From Sipunculus nudus (taxonomy: Eukaryota > Annelida > Sipuncula > Golfingiida > Sipunculidae), in the NCBI GenBank assembly GCA_026874595.1, contig CM049306.1:52542019-52606018 (forward strand): DNA of 64,000 nucleotides, given 5' to 3'. A model generated the notes under the pieces. The model was not told where the DNA came from and ran no database searches. It saw only the letters and a list, made by a program, of their open reading frames with translations. How positions within the stretch are numbered: position 1 is the first letter of the stretch; the number at the start of each line of letters is the position of its first letter. This document shows, piece by piece, positions 1-10,289 of the stretch. Position numbers and translations under genes: made by a program.

Positions 1-1233
1 CCGAACTGCCTTCGGAAATCACCGGAATGCGTGCATCGTGGTCACCTAACCTCTAACACTAAGGACTATTGTTCATATGAATAACGCTTGCTTTCAATGA
101 GGGGTTTGACCCACGTGCGTGGTCAGTAAAAAAACACGTTTCTCGCTTTATGAAATGGAGAGTTCAACCCAGGAGGATTAATGACAAAACCTAATTCAAG
201 GTCCCAATTTCAGAATTGGGGGTGGTTGCGGGGGTTTCAGGTCTCAAAATGTGTCTGATACGATGAAAAAAGGTTGCGGTGGCTGAAATAGGGATACGGA
301 CCCACTGCATGGAGTCCCGTTTTGGTCCGCTTCTGCTACTTACGATGTATGCATATTTCTGTTCCTTCTTCTGTTGCAAGAAACAGTTTCCTTGCAACGT
401 ACATTTGATTAATCTTTCATGTGTTCCTCACATCAACCTATTCTTTATACGTCCAACGATAGAAACCAGTCAAATAACAACGAAACACTATATGCCTCCG
501 CGTCTCATTCCGGTTCGCAGTGTAAACCATCACTGATGAGGTCTTCAAGGTAAACAACCTATGATTTTTGCCACGAGCACAGCGCCACAAAATAACATTG
601 AAAATTATTTGTACATATCGTATTCAGAGAGTATCCCACTAAAAATCTAGATTTTCTTTTAACTTAATAATAAAAAAATGAGCCAACATTCAACATCTCA
701 GTAAATATATCTCCAAAACTCCGGTAAAAAGCCCGGTATACCGGGTTTATCAGCTAGTATTTTGTCAAGGTTCTTGAATACATATTTTGAGTTACACTGC
801 ATTGTACATAAGATGAATCGTTGTTCCATAGCTTGATTCCTCAGTATATAAATGATTGGTTCCCTTAAGAACCAAATTTGGGTATTGTGAAAGAAAAACG
901 ATTGTTTCTTAATTGTGAAATGACCATGTACTAATTTATGTTCGTTAAACTGTTCTAGAAGATATCTAGGAGCTGTTTTTCATCTATTCATATGATCTGA
1001 CTTGAGCTGAGATACTCTGCTTCCCACATTTAACCAAGCTAAATTCAACTCATCAAAAACCAATACGCGACCGGTTATCACTGTTCAAAATGAATCTAAC
1101 CATTTATTTTGAAAGAGTTGCAATTTCAATAATTAACATGTGGTTCACTTTCTATAATATTCCCTTAGCATTTCACATTTACTTTGTCCTTCTGTTTTCC
1201 TCTTGTTGCCAAATAATTAATAAATTCTTTTTT
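1..1233. other. Non-coding flank; one old repeat near 160-290
   Basis: No gene is recognisable here. The stretch at about 160-290 resembles 60660-60790: both contain an 'aaccca..aggg/aggattaatga' block, then a run of G-rich words, then 'aaaattttgtctga' or 'aaaatgtgtctga'. They are therefore diverged copies of one interspersed repeat. The rest is AT-rich sequence without features I can support. Confidence 0.35.
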
Positions 1234-1512
1234 TCAACGATAAATATCAATCGTCAATAGCCAATATATTTTAGCTGAGACGAATAGAACAGAATCTTCA
1301 GCATATAACAGAAGCTTAAAATCAGCCAATCCCATATCATTCACATATAATAAAAAGAATATAGAACCTAGAATAAAACCTTGTGGAATATCACCTATGC
1401 TTACATCTGCTGCCGATGAAGTACTATTTAAGTTTACCGTCTGTTTGTTAACCGTGTCGAACGCCTTTTGAAAGTCTAGTAAAACTATTGCAGTATATTT
1501 TCCTTTGTCCAT
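1234..1512 (-). pseudogene. Reverse transcriptase relic of a non-LTR retrotransposon
   Basis: A 92-codon frame on the minus strand contains a reverse-transcriptase core in the right order: AIVLLDFQKAFDTV (RT motif A), IPQGFILGSIFFLLYVNDM (motif B, normally PQGS.LGP.LF..Y.ND) and LLYAEDSVLFVS (motif C, normally YADD). The catalytic motif has changed from YADD to YAED. The stretch between motifs A and B is much shorter than usual, which indicates an internal deletion. No endonuclease or ORF1 is attached. This is a dead fragment, most like the CR1/Jockey type of LINE; the clade is not certain. Confidence 0.75.
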
Positions 1513-2215
1513 ATTAATTTTTATATAATAATGTGTCTGTTGAATGTGATAGTCTGGAGCCAGACTTGTTTTTATGATATAATTAGAATTTAAACTCTTC
1601 CAATTACTCTTTTTTCAATACATTTTGCTCATACATGTTTTTTTTTTTTTTTCTAACACTTTGGATAGTACAAAATTGAGACTGGTAGTTCCCTCTGTCT
1701 TATCTGCTGTTCTACTCGTAACTTGAACTCTATAGTCGTTTAAAACTCCTCTGGCACTTTTCCCGTTCCTGTTGATAAGTTAATGATGTGGTTGGTAGGT
1801 ACTATGATCACTGATGCTCCAGTTTCATTCATTTAGCAGGTAAGTTATAAAAACCAGTACTTTTGCTAATGTTCAAATTATCAAGATTTTTTTAATGGAT
1901 ATAAATATATTCTTCTTACACTGTTTTAGATTTGAATTTTTCATTTTTATATGCCCACACTATAATGGAATTTTTTACTCTTTCTGTCCCAAATAATCCT
2001 AGAGGTTTAGGAAGTGCAATCATCATAAACCATTTCCCGATTTAGATTTAAACTCAATTTACCAACATTTTTATTTGTTATGAATAGCCAATGATTTAAA
2101 TGGTTTTTTTTCTTAGTCATTTCCTATTTTTTTTTTATTTGCTTCTATCTTTTATGTCCCTTGCACTCAATTGCTTCTTTTTTTTTGGCACAAGGTGGAT
2201 AAAAATAACTGGTGT
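1513..2215. other. AT-rich non-coding stretch
   Basis: Poly-T and poly-A runs and no convincing frame on either strand. It may hold more of the decayed LINE whose RT core lies just before it, but I cannot show that. Confidence 0.3.
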
Positions 2216-2216
2216 G

Positions 2217-2234
2217 TAGCCGTCGGCGGCTACT
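2217..2234. repeat. Short GTAGCCG hairpin
   Basis: The 18-mer GTAGCCG-TCGG-CGGCTAC folds into a 7-bp stem with a 4-nt loop. A one-mismatch relative, GTCGCCG-CAGG-CGGCTAC, lies at about 44154-44171. The design resembles the GTAGTCG..CGACTAC end hairpin of HINE family 2, so this may mark the end of a related element. Confidence 0.35.
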
Positions 2235-2388
2235 ATCTGATAAGAAAAATATTCAGCCTTTGATCGTTTTCGGAAAACCTCATACTGTGAATACTGTTTC
2301 ATACCGTATAAAATTAAACTATATAAATTATATATAGGGAGAGCGTTAAAGCGGTGGGAACAAGTCTAGTCAAGTGCGTGTAATTATA

Positions 2389-2543
2389 ATGCATATGTAT
2401 GAGACTCAAACCGATGCCAATAAATCCCTGACTCCATGTAAACAGAAGCAGCTGGGAGGGGTTCCGTCGGACTCCGTGACTACACCAGCCTACCAGCCTT
2501 CAGTAACGTCTGACATATCATTGATTTACAACATCTCTGCAGT
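2389..2543 (+). CDS. Candidate first coding exon, unknown product
   Basis: An ATG at 2389 (a second in frame at 2395) opens 51 codons beginning MHMYETQTDANKSLTPCKQK. The frame then reaches a GT-AAGT splice donor at 2544. A TATA-like stretch (ctatataaattatatatagg) lies about 50-70 bp upstream. Codon content is less AT-rich than the surroundings. I do not recognise the peptide and could not find a following exon, so this may be chance or part of a mobile element. Confidence 0.2.
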
Positions 2544-2955
2544 GTAAGTTTACTCTGAACATAGAAAAAAAGGCCCAAGTAGAGAATCCGGTCTTCATTT
2601 CCAAGATGGGTCTAAACTGACTAGACCGTCTCATATTAGTAGTAATCTGCACATAAGCCATGACATGGCTGATGATATGTCATCGACATTCCTCTTACTT
2701 ATACATTACACGAATCCGAAACATCATTACGTCCGTCCGTATACACCCACAACCTCGTCCATGTAGACCGGATTCTATACTCGCTCCGAAAAAAAATCAT
2801 CGATAATGAAAAATCAATTTACATAACCAAGTGAACGGCATTGCAGTGGTAAGTGAAATGTTACTGGTAATGGTAATTGGTAGGAAGTGGCTAAACAACC
2901 GGCAGGGTGCCGGCGGTTTAGTCCACAGGCTAAACAGCCGGCAGGGGAAATTGAC

Positions 2956-3120
2956 CACAGGCGCTTGAATCGCTATTTGTGTTGATATTGGCTTAAATAG
3001 TGTTCAATTTACCTTAACAACAATCCCCTACCATTTTATGAGCTGTAAACCATGATATATCGCTTGCCGGTACTTGTTTATTTAATAAATACACAAGGCC
3101 GGCATCCAAGTCTGCGGACG
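2956..3120. repeat. Left terminal inverted repeat of the foldback element
   Basis: Nearly perfect inverted match to about 5470-5636: tgtgttgatattggctt, the 'cccctaccgttt' region, the 'cgcttgccggtac' word and 'aaggccggcatccaa' occur in mirror order in both arms. Confidence 0.85.
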
Positions 3121-5469
3121 GGTAGGCAATAATACAAGAAATCAATTAAAATTCCCAAATATTTCAAAGATTTTCGAGGGAAGAAACTTACAGTCGTTAA
3201 ATGGCCAGTTCTTCTTTCTATAAAAGCATCAACAATTCCAATACACACAGTGTACCACTTGTAATGAGCTCTTATTTGTAACTAGTCTGCATCCATTAAG
3301 CAGCTGTTACCCCAAACAAGGAAGAATGTCGACCAGATGGCTGAAACCCAGAATGCCGAAACAAATTTTCACATACACAAAATGCCGAAGCCCATCTTGC
3401 CGAAAAAGAAAATGTATAATAGGAAAATAATGTGTTTAATGTGCAGTAAAGTTATATATACATTGTCCGTAAAGGTACTTGAACAAAATTTGATACCATC
3501 CTCTAATATTTTCAAATAATTAACGGTAATTTATTCGGCATGTCGGCAGCGGCACTACAATAATGTCGGCAGGACAACCCGGTCCCGCTAAATGTCCCTG
3601 GCTTTATTAATCCCTCATTTTGCAGGTATAGTCAGACTAACTGATTTTCATGAAAAAAGTTATATCTTGTGTCACATTTTTGTTTCTTTAGGAACTATTT
3701 TTTTTTAATTTACACATCGTTCAACTGCATATTAGCTAAGATGGAAGCGGTCGCGTAGGGAAATCACGGGAGCGTAGCGGCACTCGGAAATCGGCTAGGA
3801 AACCCGCCGGACGTCACTGGACCCGTTATCCCTCGTGAAAATATCAAGGAAACCTCTCACATACCGTCCATTCACCCATCCATTTCTCATTTGAACTTTC
3901 TTTTCATAATGACAGTCATTTTTTTCACATTTTGTCTTAGTTACCATTTTAATGTTGATCACGCCTCAATAACTAGTTCATAATATTGCAGGCAAAAAAA
4001 AAATAAAAACTACCATTAATAATTCTCAGTCTTTATTGATATTTTACGGATTTCTATCAGAAAATATTTCTATAAATAAAAACGGTTGGAGAATTTCATA
4101 AAAATATACGTGTGTAATAAAACCAGAACTGAGAAGTCTGACAAGATTACTTCAAAGAGAGCGAACTGTTTGTTTTCTTGCCTATTATGGGGGCCCTTTA
4201 CCAGTTGTGTTTGTATTGTTGTAATAACTAATTCTGGCGTTTGATAAGGGTGACGAAGCAGGTCACAGTTAATTGAGTACGGGTATGTACAAATCTTATA
4301 CATATTCTGCAATGAATAAAAAAAAATAATATAAGATTCCGTATGTTTATATATAGATGCATACTTTGTGAAATGTGTAGCACTATATGGAGTATTTACT
4401 GTTTTTTATTTTTCATATATCAGTGCAATATTAGCATAACTCGTCGATACAAATGTGAATAACGGCAATTAAATATCACAGATATTAAAAAAAATAAAGA
4501 TAAAATCAGGTTCAGATTAAAGTATTAATTTAAACATAAAAATATCTTATGTATAAATTGATTATTCACTGGAGAAAATGTGATTTTTATATGCTTCTGC
4601 TCAATTCGCTATGACCAACTACATCACTCTAATCATAAGCCAGACATGGTTATTACAACAATATACGCACACCCAATAGAGGCCCCATAATTGACAAGCT
4701 AATATACAAAACTGGACTCTCTTCAAAGTAAATTTTGTTAGACCCACATAGGTCTGGTTCTTTTGAAATTCTCCCACTAAAATTTTCACTGTAAAAAATC
4801 TTTGATTTATGGAAATAAAATTCCGTTAAAATATTGAAAAGACCAGAGTTTCTCCATAATTAACTGAAATATTTTCGTTATATTTTCAAAGCAATGCAGA
4901 CGGGATCGGTTTTACTGTTGGCTATTTTTAATTATACGAATAATTATTCATACCGTATTAATCATAGCGTATTGTAAGATAGGTTTAATATTTAATCTTC
5001 CAAATCAAGATATAACTTTCTTCATGAAAATCAGTAAGCCTGATTATACCTGCAAAACGAGGGTCTAATATAGCCAGGTACACTTAGCGGGACCGGGTTG
5101 TCATGCCAATATTATAGTAGTGCCGTTGCCGACATGCCAAATAAACTACCGTTAATTATTTGAAAATATTAGAGGATGGTATCAAATTTTGTTAACTTGA
5201 AAATACCTTAACATACAATGGACTTATCACTTTACTGTGCAATAATCACATTATTTGCTATTATTTATTTTCTTTTTCGGCAAGATGGGCTTCGGCATTT
5301 TGGGTTTGGTATTCTGGGTTTCGGCATTCTGGGTTTCGGCCATCTGGTATCCCCATGTATCTTGGTCAGCAGTAAGGATTCCCCCCTGGAACCTAACACC
5401 TGATTGGTTGATTATTATGGAAATAGCAATCTGGGATAAATCTGTGTGTTTGTCGCTTAATGGATACAG

Positions 5470-5636
5470 ACTCGTCCGCAGATTTGGATGCCGGCCTTGT
5501 GTATCTATTATATAAACATGTACCGGCAAGTGATATAACTTGGTTTACAGCTCATTAAACGGTAGGGGATTGTGTTAAGGTAAATTGAACACTATTTAAG
5601 CCAATATCAACACATATAGCGATTCAAGCGCCTGTG
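5470..5636. repeat. Right terminal inverted repeat of the foldback element
   Basis: Mirror copy of 2956-3120, ending GCGCCTGTG and followed at once by the AATTGAC target duplication. Confidence 0.85.
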
Positions 5637-5643
5637 AATTGAC

Positions 5644-6016
5644 CTTGCCGGCAGTCTAGCGCACAGGCTTAACACTGGCAAATGAATGAATTTTCTATTT
5701 CAGTGAGATTCTCTTTAATTTCTATTTTTATTTTAATAATTAGCTGACAATATAGAGACTGTCCATGGAATAGAACTTAGAAGAAAATGCACAAATACCA
5801 GTTTTATTTGTGAAAACAATAACAATGATGGCCATGATTTATACGCAGTATAACACATACCATAAAAGCTTTTCCCTATATACAACTGTCTACAAATGCA
5901 ATACACTTCTAAATTTTCTATCCTTTCAATTTACTATCATTTAGGGACAAAACTGACAATTTACTCTGGGGAAATTTTGTAAGTCAGCCTTTTTCAAAAC
6001 AGCTAGGCTGAGCTAG
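5644..6016. other. Non-coding spacer
   Basis: AT-rich and without recognisable genes. It separates the foldback element from the stop codon of the decayed transposase/protease gene on the minus strand. Confidence 0.3.
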
Positions 6017-7743
6017 CTAGATGATTCGTAATGAATCTTGATTTAAGTAGCATTGACTTGGATCACTTCCATGTGCTAGAGTAGTAGCAAAAGCAACAGC
6101 AAAGAGACCACAATCACTGCTGCCTTCTTGTATTTGCACAGAATGTAACTGTATAGTTACAGTTGGAGATCTTGCTTTCATTATTGCGCAGATTTGCTCA
6201 AATGTGTCTTTTGGAATTTCTTGATCAATAGAATTATACTAAGAAACATGATTCGGAGCAGTGTTTATAGTAGGCATAGTCACCCGGTGTTTGTACCTGC
6301 CACAGTGAATTATATGAATCATGTTTTAATTTAAATTTTTAAATGATCTATTTTGTGCCAAAAGTGAATCCTGTGAATATGTGTATATTGTTGTTTCAAA
6401 ATCCTTCGAGCAGTGTTTATATGCGTTTCAGTCAACCATTTACCATGGCCTAAAAGAATATCCTTGTCTGTACATGTAAGTTTTTCTGTGGATTGTAATT
6501 GCTTTTTACTTCCTTTTACCTGAAAACACTAAATGATTTTTTGTACGTTTATAGGCATCCCCTATGTCTTTTAATATTTGTTAACCTGAGCGTGTTGCCC
6601 AGGTCTTAAGTGCATACCTTTTTTTCGAGGCCTTCACATGTGACATTGATGTTAGCTTACTGAGGTATATTGGGCATTAGGCTCTTTATGTACATTAGTT
6701 CCTGCCAAATCTGGTATTTCGTTATTCTTCATGTTTTATCACATTTGGTGGTGTCCAAAAGGCAGTCATTATGATTAGATTCTTTTTTCAATTTTGTGTT
6801 TTACTAGGGCTTTCAGTTTTTTCTGTGATATCTGGTACAATGTTCGATTTTTTGCCCATGTTCTCAAAGCTAAGGTGAACTTCTTTATTTAACTGCCATT
6901 CCCTTAACAGAATTTCTAATACTAATATTTAAGTTTTGGTAAAAATTCTTCCTCGCCACATGTTGAAAGGAAAGATGCTAAATCCTTGGTAGTTTTTAGC
7001 AGCTCTTACATGTATATTGAAATTTTATTTTTGGATGAAATGTTCTTTTTTGTCTTCTTCTTTTCTCTGTGGATAAAACATGATGTTCAAATATCGGCAT
7101 AATCTTGTTCAGTCAAATTTTCATTATTTTTTTTCCACCGAATTGGAATGAGTTCTGGACTGAACTTGGGCATATCATTTTCTTTTCTTACTCTGAAAAT
7201 GTGCCTACAGAGCAAACTGTACTGGTACCAAAACCTACATGTATTTCGAGTAGTATAGATCTATGTACTTTGCATGTGATTTCATTGTGAGCCAAAAAAC
7301 TCGAAGTTATTTTCTGTTTTGACTATTGACCCTGTGATTTGTTTAGACTTCCCAGTTCTGGGTTAATATACAATACTCCCTGTTTGTAAACACAAGCCAT
7401 TTGCACATGCAATTCATCAACTGATCAGGAATTTAATCTTACTTTCATGTTTCAGGCATAAAATTCACTTTTATTTGCATATTTTCCTACAGTTTTTATG
7501 TAACTGATTAGTCCCTGTACAAAATGAAAGTGTGGTCTGATGTGCATTTTTAGTTTCAGATTGGGACATTCAGTGTGGTTATTTGTGTTATTGCTTAATG
7601 TTTCCAAATCCCTCCTTGCATAGTGTGCCCACATTGTTTTACAACTTGCCCAGTTACAGTCAAAGTATTGTACAAACCTAGCAGGTGCTACCTGATGGAG
7701 CTGAGGTAAGATTTCATCAAACTCTTCTGTCTTAACTGCACAT
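6017..7743 (-). pseudogene. Decayed Mutator-like (ZSWIM-like) transposase with C48-protease tail, 3' part
   Basis: Read right to left on the minus strand, short frames broken by stops and frameshifts give a coherent protein. About 7450-7743: EEFDEILPQL, then WASCKTMWAHYARRDL, then LSNNTNNHTE, the pattern of MULE/ZSWIM-type transposases around their '..NTNNR.ES' motif. About 6950-7010: a piece like 'LLKTTKDLASFLSTCGEEEF'. About 6440-6520: DILLGHGKWLTETHINTARR. 6017-6241: an intact frame holding QEGSSDCGLFAVAFATT and a stop at 6017. This last piece matches the Gln..Asp-Cys-Gly core of Ulp1/C48 cysteine proteases, and the preceding decayed 'HRVTM' probably marks the lost catalytic His-Trp. The protein is certainly non-functional. 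The family call rests on motif order known for these transposases; a domesticated ZSWIM gene is possible but less likely. Confidence 0.7.
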
Positions 7744-7747
7744 ATAA

Positions 7748-8130
7748 CCGGCTTCTGTGGCTCAGGGGTAGAGCGCAGGGCTCAAAGCCGGGAGATCGTG
7801 AGTTCGAATCTCGGCCGAGCCGGTGAGATTTTTCACGGTTGGCCCCCACCCAGGGTGAGCGATCTGCAGGCTTAATGGGGAGACTGTACCCAATGGTCGC
7901 GTTTCACTCACAAACGAGTGCGCCTTTTGGGGGCTCCTCGGTGTTATGACCCAGCAATGGGGATGAGATAAACCCAGGACCTGCAGGAGTGATTCACCGA
8001 GCCTGGTTGACTCCAGAAAATTGTGTGTAAGCCCCTGTCACGTAGTCTGAAACCAGAATGGATCCTGCAGATGTACATACTTAGTTAAGCAAAGCATAAA
8101 AAAAAATGGAGGGGGTTACCTCCACCAAAA
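7748..8130 (+). mobile_element. tRNA-derived SINE, copy 1
   Basis: The head (about 7748-7823) is tRNA-like. It has a polymerase III A box, TGGCTCAGGGGTAGAGC, near 7758 and a B box, GAGTTCGAATC, near 7800; CCGGCTT at the start can pair with GAGCCGG at the end. A 300-bp tRNA-unrelated body follows ('gggtgagcgatctgcaggcttaatgggg', 'gtttcactcacaaacgagtg', 'tgacccagcaatgggga'), then an A-rich tail and GGTTACCTCC. A diverged antisense copy is at 12228-12617. The insertion splits a decayed transposase gene and is flanked by imperfect copies of 'aactgca(ca)tata'. It is a SINE, not a tRNA gene, because the T stem is imperfect and the body is repeated elsewhere. Confidence 0.85.
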
Positions 8131-8159
8131 AAATATAAATAAAAAAAAAAACAACTGAA

Positions 8160-8560
8160 ACTGCATATATCAGCTTCTGTACAACAGTCATAATTTCTGG
8201 TTTGCTATGTTTTGGAAAAATTAAGCCACCAAAATTTGCTTAAGATATGAAGAGATATTTTAGGAAATGAAACGTACAGAGTAAGATTTTTGGCTTTGGG
8301 AATAATTGTTGTAGAATAGCTGTTTCTGTGAAATCTCTGTCAATCATTAAAACCCTTGCTTTAATTAACACATTTTGATTGTATTTTGTGAAAATTCTTA
8401 TTGCTTGTGTTAGTGTTGGTTTTGTTTCATCTTTAAAAAAAATTTAACTGACTGGTTTTCCCCTCCCATTATTTTCTTGGCATATAACAATAAATATAAT
8501 GGGTACCTACTATATTTAGTTTGTATATACCATCAAAGAATAAAACCTCTTAAACAATTT
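8160..8560 (-). pseudogene. Decayed Mutator-like (ZSWIM-like) transposase, 5' part
   Basis: This continues, upstream of the SINE, the gene read at 6017-7743. On the minus strand: DGIYKLNIVG (the first catalytic Asp of MULE transposases sits in such a 'D.TYK.N' word), then DETKPTLTQAIRIF, then ARVLMIDRDFTETAILQQLF (second Asp region, 'v.tDkd..E..vl...FP'), then ILLCTFHFLKYL (the 'C.FH' word), then KLIYAV. Across the SINE, KLIYAV joins ICAVKTEEFDEIL, with the overlap explained by target duplication. At least two in-frame stops and frameshifts are present. The N-terminal DNA-binding region was not found; it would lie beyond 8560 near the HINE-like 180-bp element. Confidence 0.65.
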
Positions 8561-8660
8561 GATGGCAACAAATTGCCATCCTTATCAGTGTCTATGTGAA
8601 TTTTGTTTTCTGAATCACTTGGAGCAATTGTCTTTTGGTATTATCAGGTGTCCCGATTTT

Positions 8661-8691
8661 TATGCCCCCGCCACAAAGTGGCCGGGGCATA
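8661..8691. repeat. End hairpin of the 180-bp tandem element
   Basis: TATGCCCC-c-GCCAC, loop AAA, then GTGGC-c-GGGGCATA: a 13-bp stem with one mismatch. It stands at the left border of the tandem array that follows. Confidence 0.7.
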
Positions 8692-9380
8692 TAGTTTTAC
8701 CCATGTCCGTCATTCCGTCATTCTGTCATTCCGTCATTCCGAAAGGAAACAGTTGTACGGACTTTTTTTCGCAATGCCTGCAGATATTGGCCTGATTTTT
8801 GGTGTGTGGGCAGATAATGACCAGTTACAGATCGAGTTCGCGTTTCGTCTGGGTTGACCTACTTTTGACCATTTTACGGCTCCTTAACTTAGAAAATTTC
8901 ATGAAAAATAGAAATTTTCATGACAAGTACACATGTACGGATTTTTTTTCGCAATGCCTGCAGATATTGGCCTGATTTTTTGTGTGTGGGTAGATAATGA
9001 CCAGTTACAGATCGAGTTCGCGTTTCGTCCGGGTTGACTTACTTTTGACCATTTTACGGCTCCTTAACTTAGAAAATTTCATGAAAAATAGAAATTTTCA
9101 TGACAAATACACATGTACGGACTTTTTTTCGCAATGCCTGCAGATATTGGCCTGATTTTTGGTGTGTGAGCAGATAATGACCAGTTACAGATCGAGTTCG
9201 CGTTTCGTCCAGGTTGACCTTCTTTTGACAGTTTTACGGCTCCTTAACTTAGAAAATTTTATCAAAAATAGAAATTTTCATGACAAATACACATGTACGG
9301 ACTTTTTATCGCAATGCCTACAGATATTGGCCTGATTTTTGGTGTTTGAGCAGATAATGACCAGTTACAGATTTTGTCAT
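8692..9380. repeat. Tandem repeat, 180-bp unit, about 3.5 copies
   Basis: The word 'cttttttTcgcaatgcctgc' and its variants recur at 8763, 8943, 9123 and 9303, exactly 180 bp apart. Each unit runs through 'cagatattggcctgattttt', 'gaccagttacagatcgagtt', 'ttttacggctccttaactta' and 'gaaattttcatgaca'. A short CATTCCGT-type repeat leads in at 8708-8740. Adjacent units differ by only a few bases, so the array expanded or was homogenised fairly recently. Short frames across it are by-products of the repeat. Confidence 0.9.
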
Positions 9381-10185
9381 CAAAACATGAAATACTTCAA
9401 AAGTTATTGGGTTCACAAGAATTTTACATTTTTGACAGATTTGACCTTGAGGTATGGTTAAGGTTTTTTGTAATTTTTCATTATTTTTCTATGCTTTTGA
9501 TTTCTAAACCTATGTAATTAAGATTTGGTACACAACTTGTTTCAAAGAAGTTCTTGGACAAGTTCTAAAACTGGTTACCTTGACCTTGACCTTGAAGGTC
9601 AAAACTGCTGACATCTAGAATCATTGTTTTGAGAAAGTGCATAATTTTTCCCAGTTGGAATGGTCCGTGGAGGTGGGAGACAAATATCTGTTTTTGTGCA
9701 ATTTTTTTTTTTTTTTTTTTTGCATACCCATTTATAGCTAATACATGTATAGGCTTCACTGATTTGATGGTGACTCTACAATCTTCACTGGCTTCATCAG
9801 CAGCCTTAGAGTGGGTGTTAAGTAGTTTTGGGCTTGTGCTGACTAAGCTACACAACAGTCTTAACATACAGAAAGCAGCAAAGCTGGTGTTTATATATAT
9901 ACTTATAATTCTGAGAGGACCAAAGGAGCCAGATTATTAATCAATGAGAAAAACTCAGTATGAACAATTTTTTTCAATATGTAGACCCAAGCAATATTGC
10001 ATTTTGGAATTTGTAGCCACATCTCACAGTGATGTACCCTGAATTTCAAATGTATTAATACATGTGTTAATTTTCAACATCAATGTTATGATTTTATATT
10101 TGAAATTAAAATAAGATGGTACTCTGTTTCTGTTTTCTTGCAATTGATGCATTTTATAAGCACTGCACTAGCTCTTACTGCATAT
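9381..10185. other. Non-coding, repeat-like
   Basis: The start (to about 9620) ends in the word TGACCTTGACCTTGAAGGTCA, typical of molluscan repeats and probably the tail of the element before it. A 20-T run lies at about 9701-9721. No gene is seen. Confidence 0.35.
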
Positions 10186-10187
10186 TA

Positions 10188-10283
10188 GACGGTTTTAGCT
10201 GACTTTTAGCCAGCTAAAACTGTCAAAAAGTGGTTTGAGCCATCAGCCATGGCTGCAACAGGTTTAAGCCAGCTTAAACCCAA
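10188..10283. repeat. Two adjacent hairpins
   Basis: GACGGTTTTAGCTG..CAGCTAAAACTGTC (about 10190-10226) is a long stem with few mismatches. GGTTTAAGC-CA-GCTTAAACC (about 10260-10281) is a second, perfect 9-bp stem. The two share the TTTTAGC/GCTAAAA theme. Confidence 0.5.
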
Positions 10284-10289
10284 TCCTGT

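Larger units (their letters stand above)
2956..5636. mobile_element. Foldback DNA element (2.68 kb), 7-bp target duplication
   Basis: The ends are perfect inverted copies, CACAGGCGCTTGAATCG... at 2956 and ...CGATTCAAGCGCCTGTG at 5636, and the inverted similarity runs about 170 bp inward. After a non-matching segment, further inverted arms follow (about 3330-3675 against 5003-5370, including the 'gatggctgaaaccc..gaatgccgaa' words). The 7-bp direct repeat AATTGAC lies immediately outside both ends (2949-2955 and 5637-5643), as expected for a transposition target duplication. The loop, about 3676-5002, encodes no transposase that I can see, so the element is non-autonomous. A shorter derivative is at 42973-43625. 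A 7-bp duplication does not point clearly to one superfamily. Confidence 0.85.

Noticed and set aside
7748-7823. A functional tRNA gene
   Set aside because: A and B boxes and a partial cloverleaf are present, but the T stem has a mismatch, the sequence continues into a 300-bp body with an A-rich tail, and a second diverged copy exists. It is the head of a SINE.
9565-9940. Overlapping frames of about 100 codons on both strands
   Set aside because: They span a poly-T run and the 'ccttgaccttgacctt' repeat tail and show no conserved motif.
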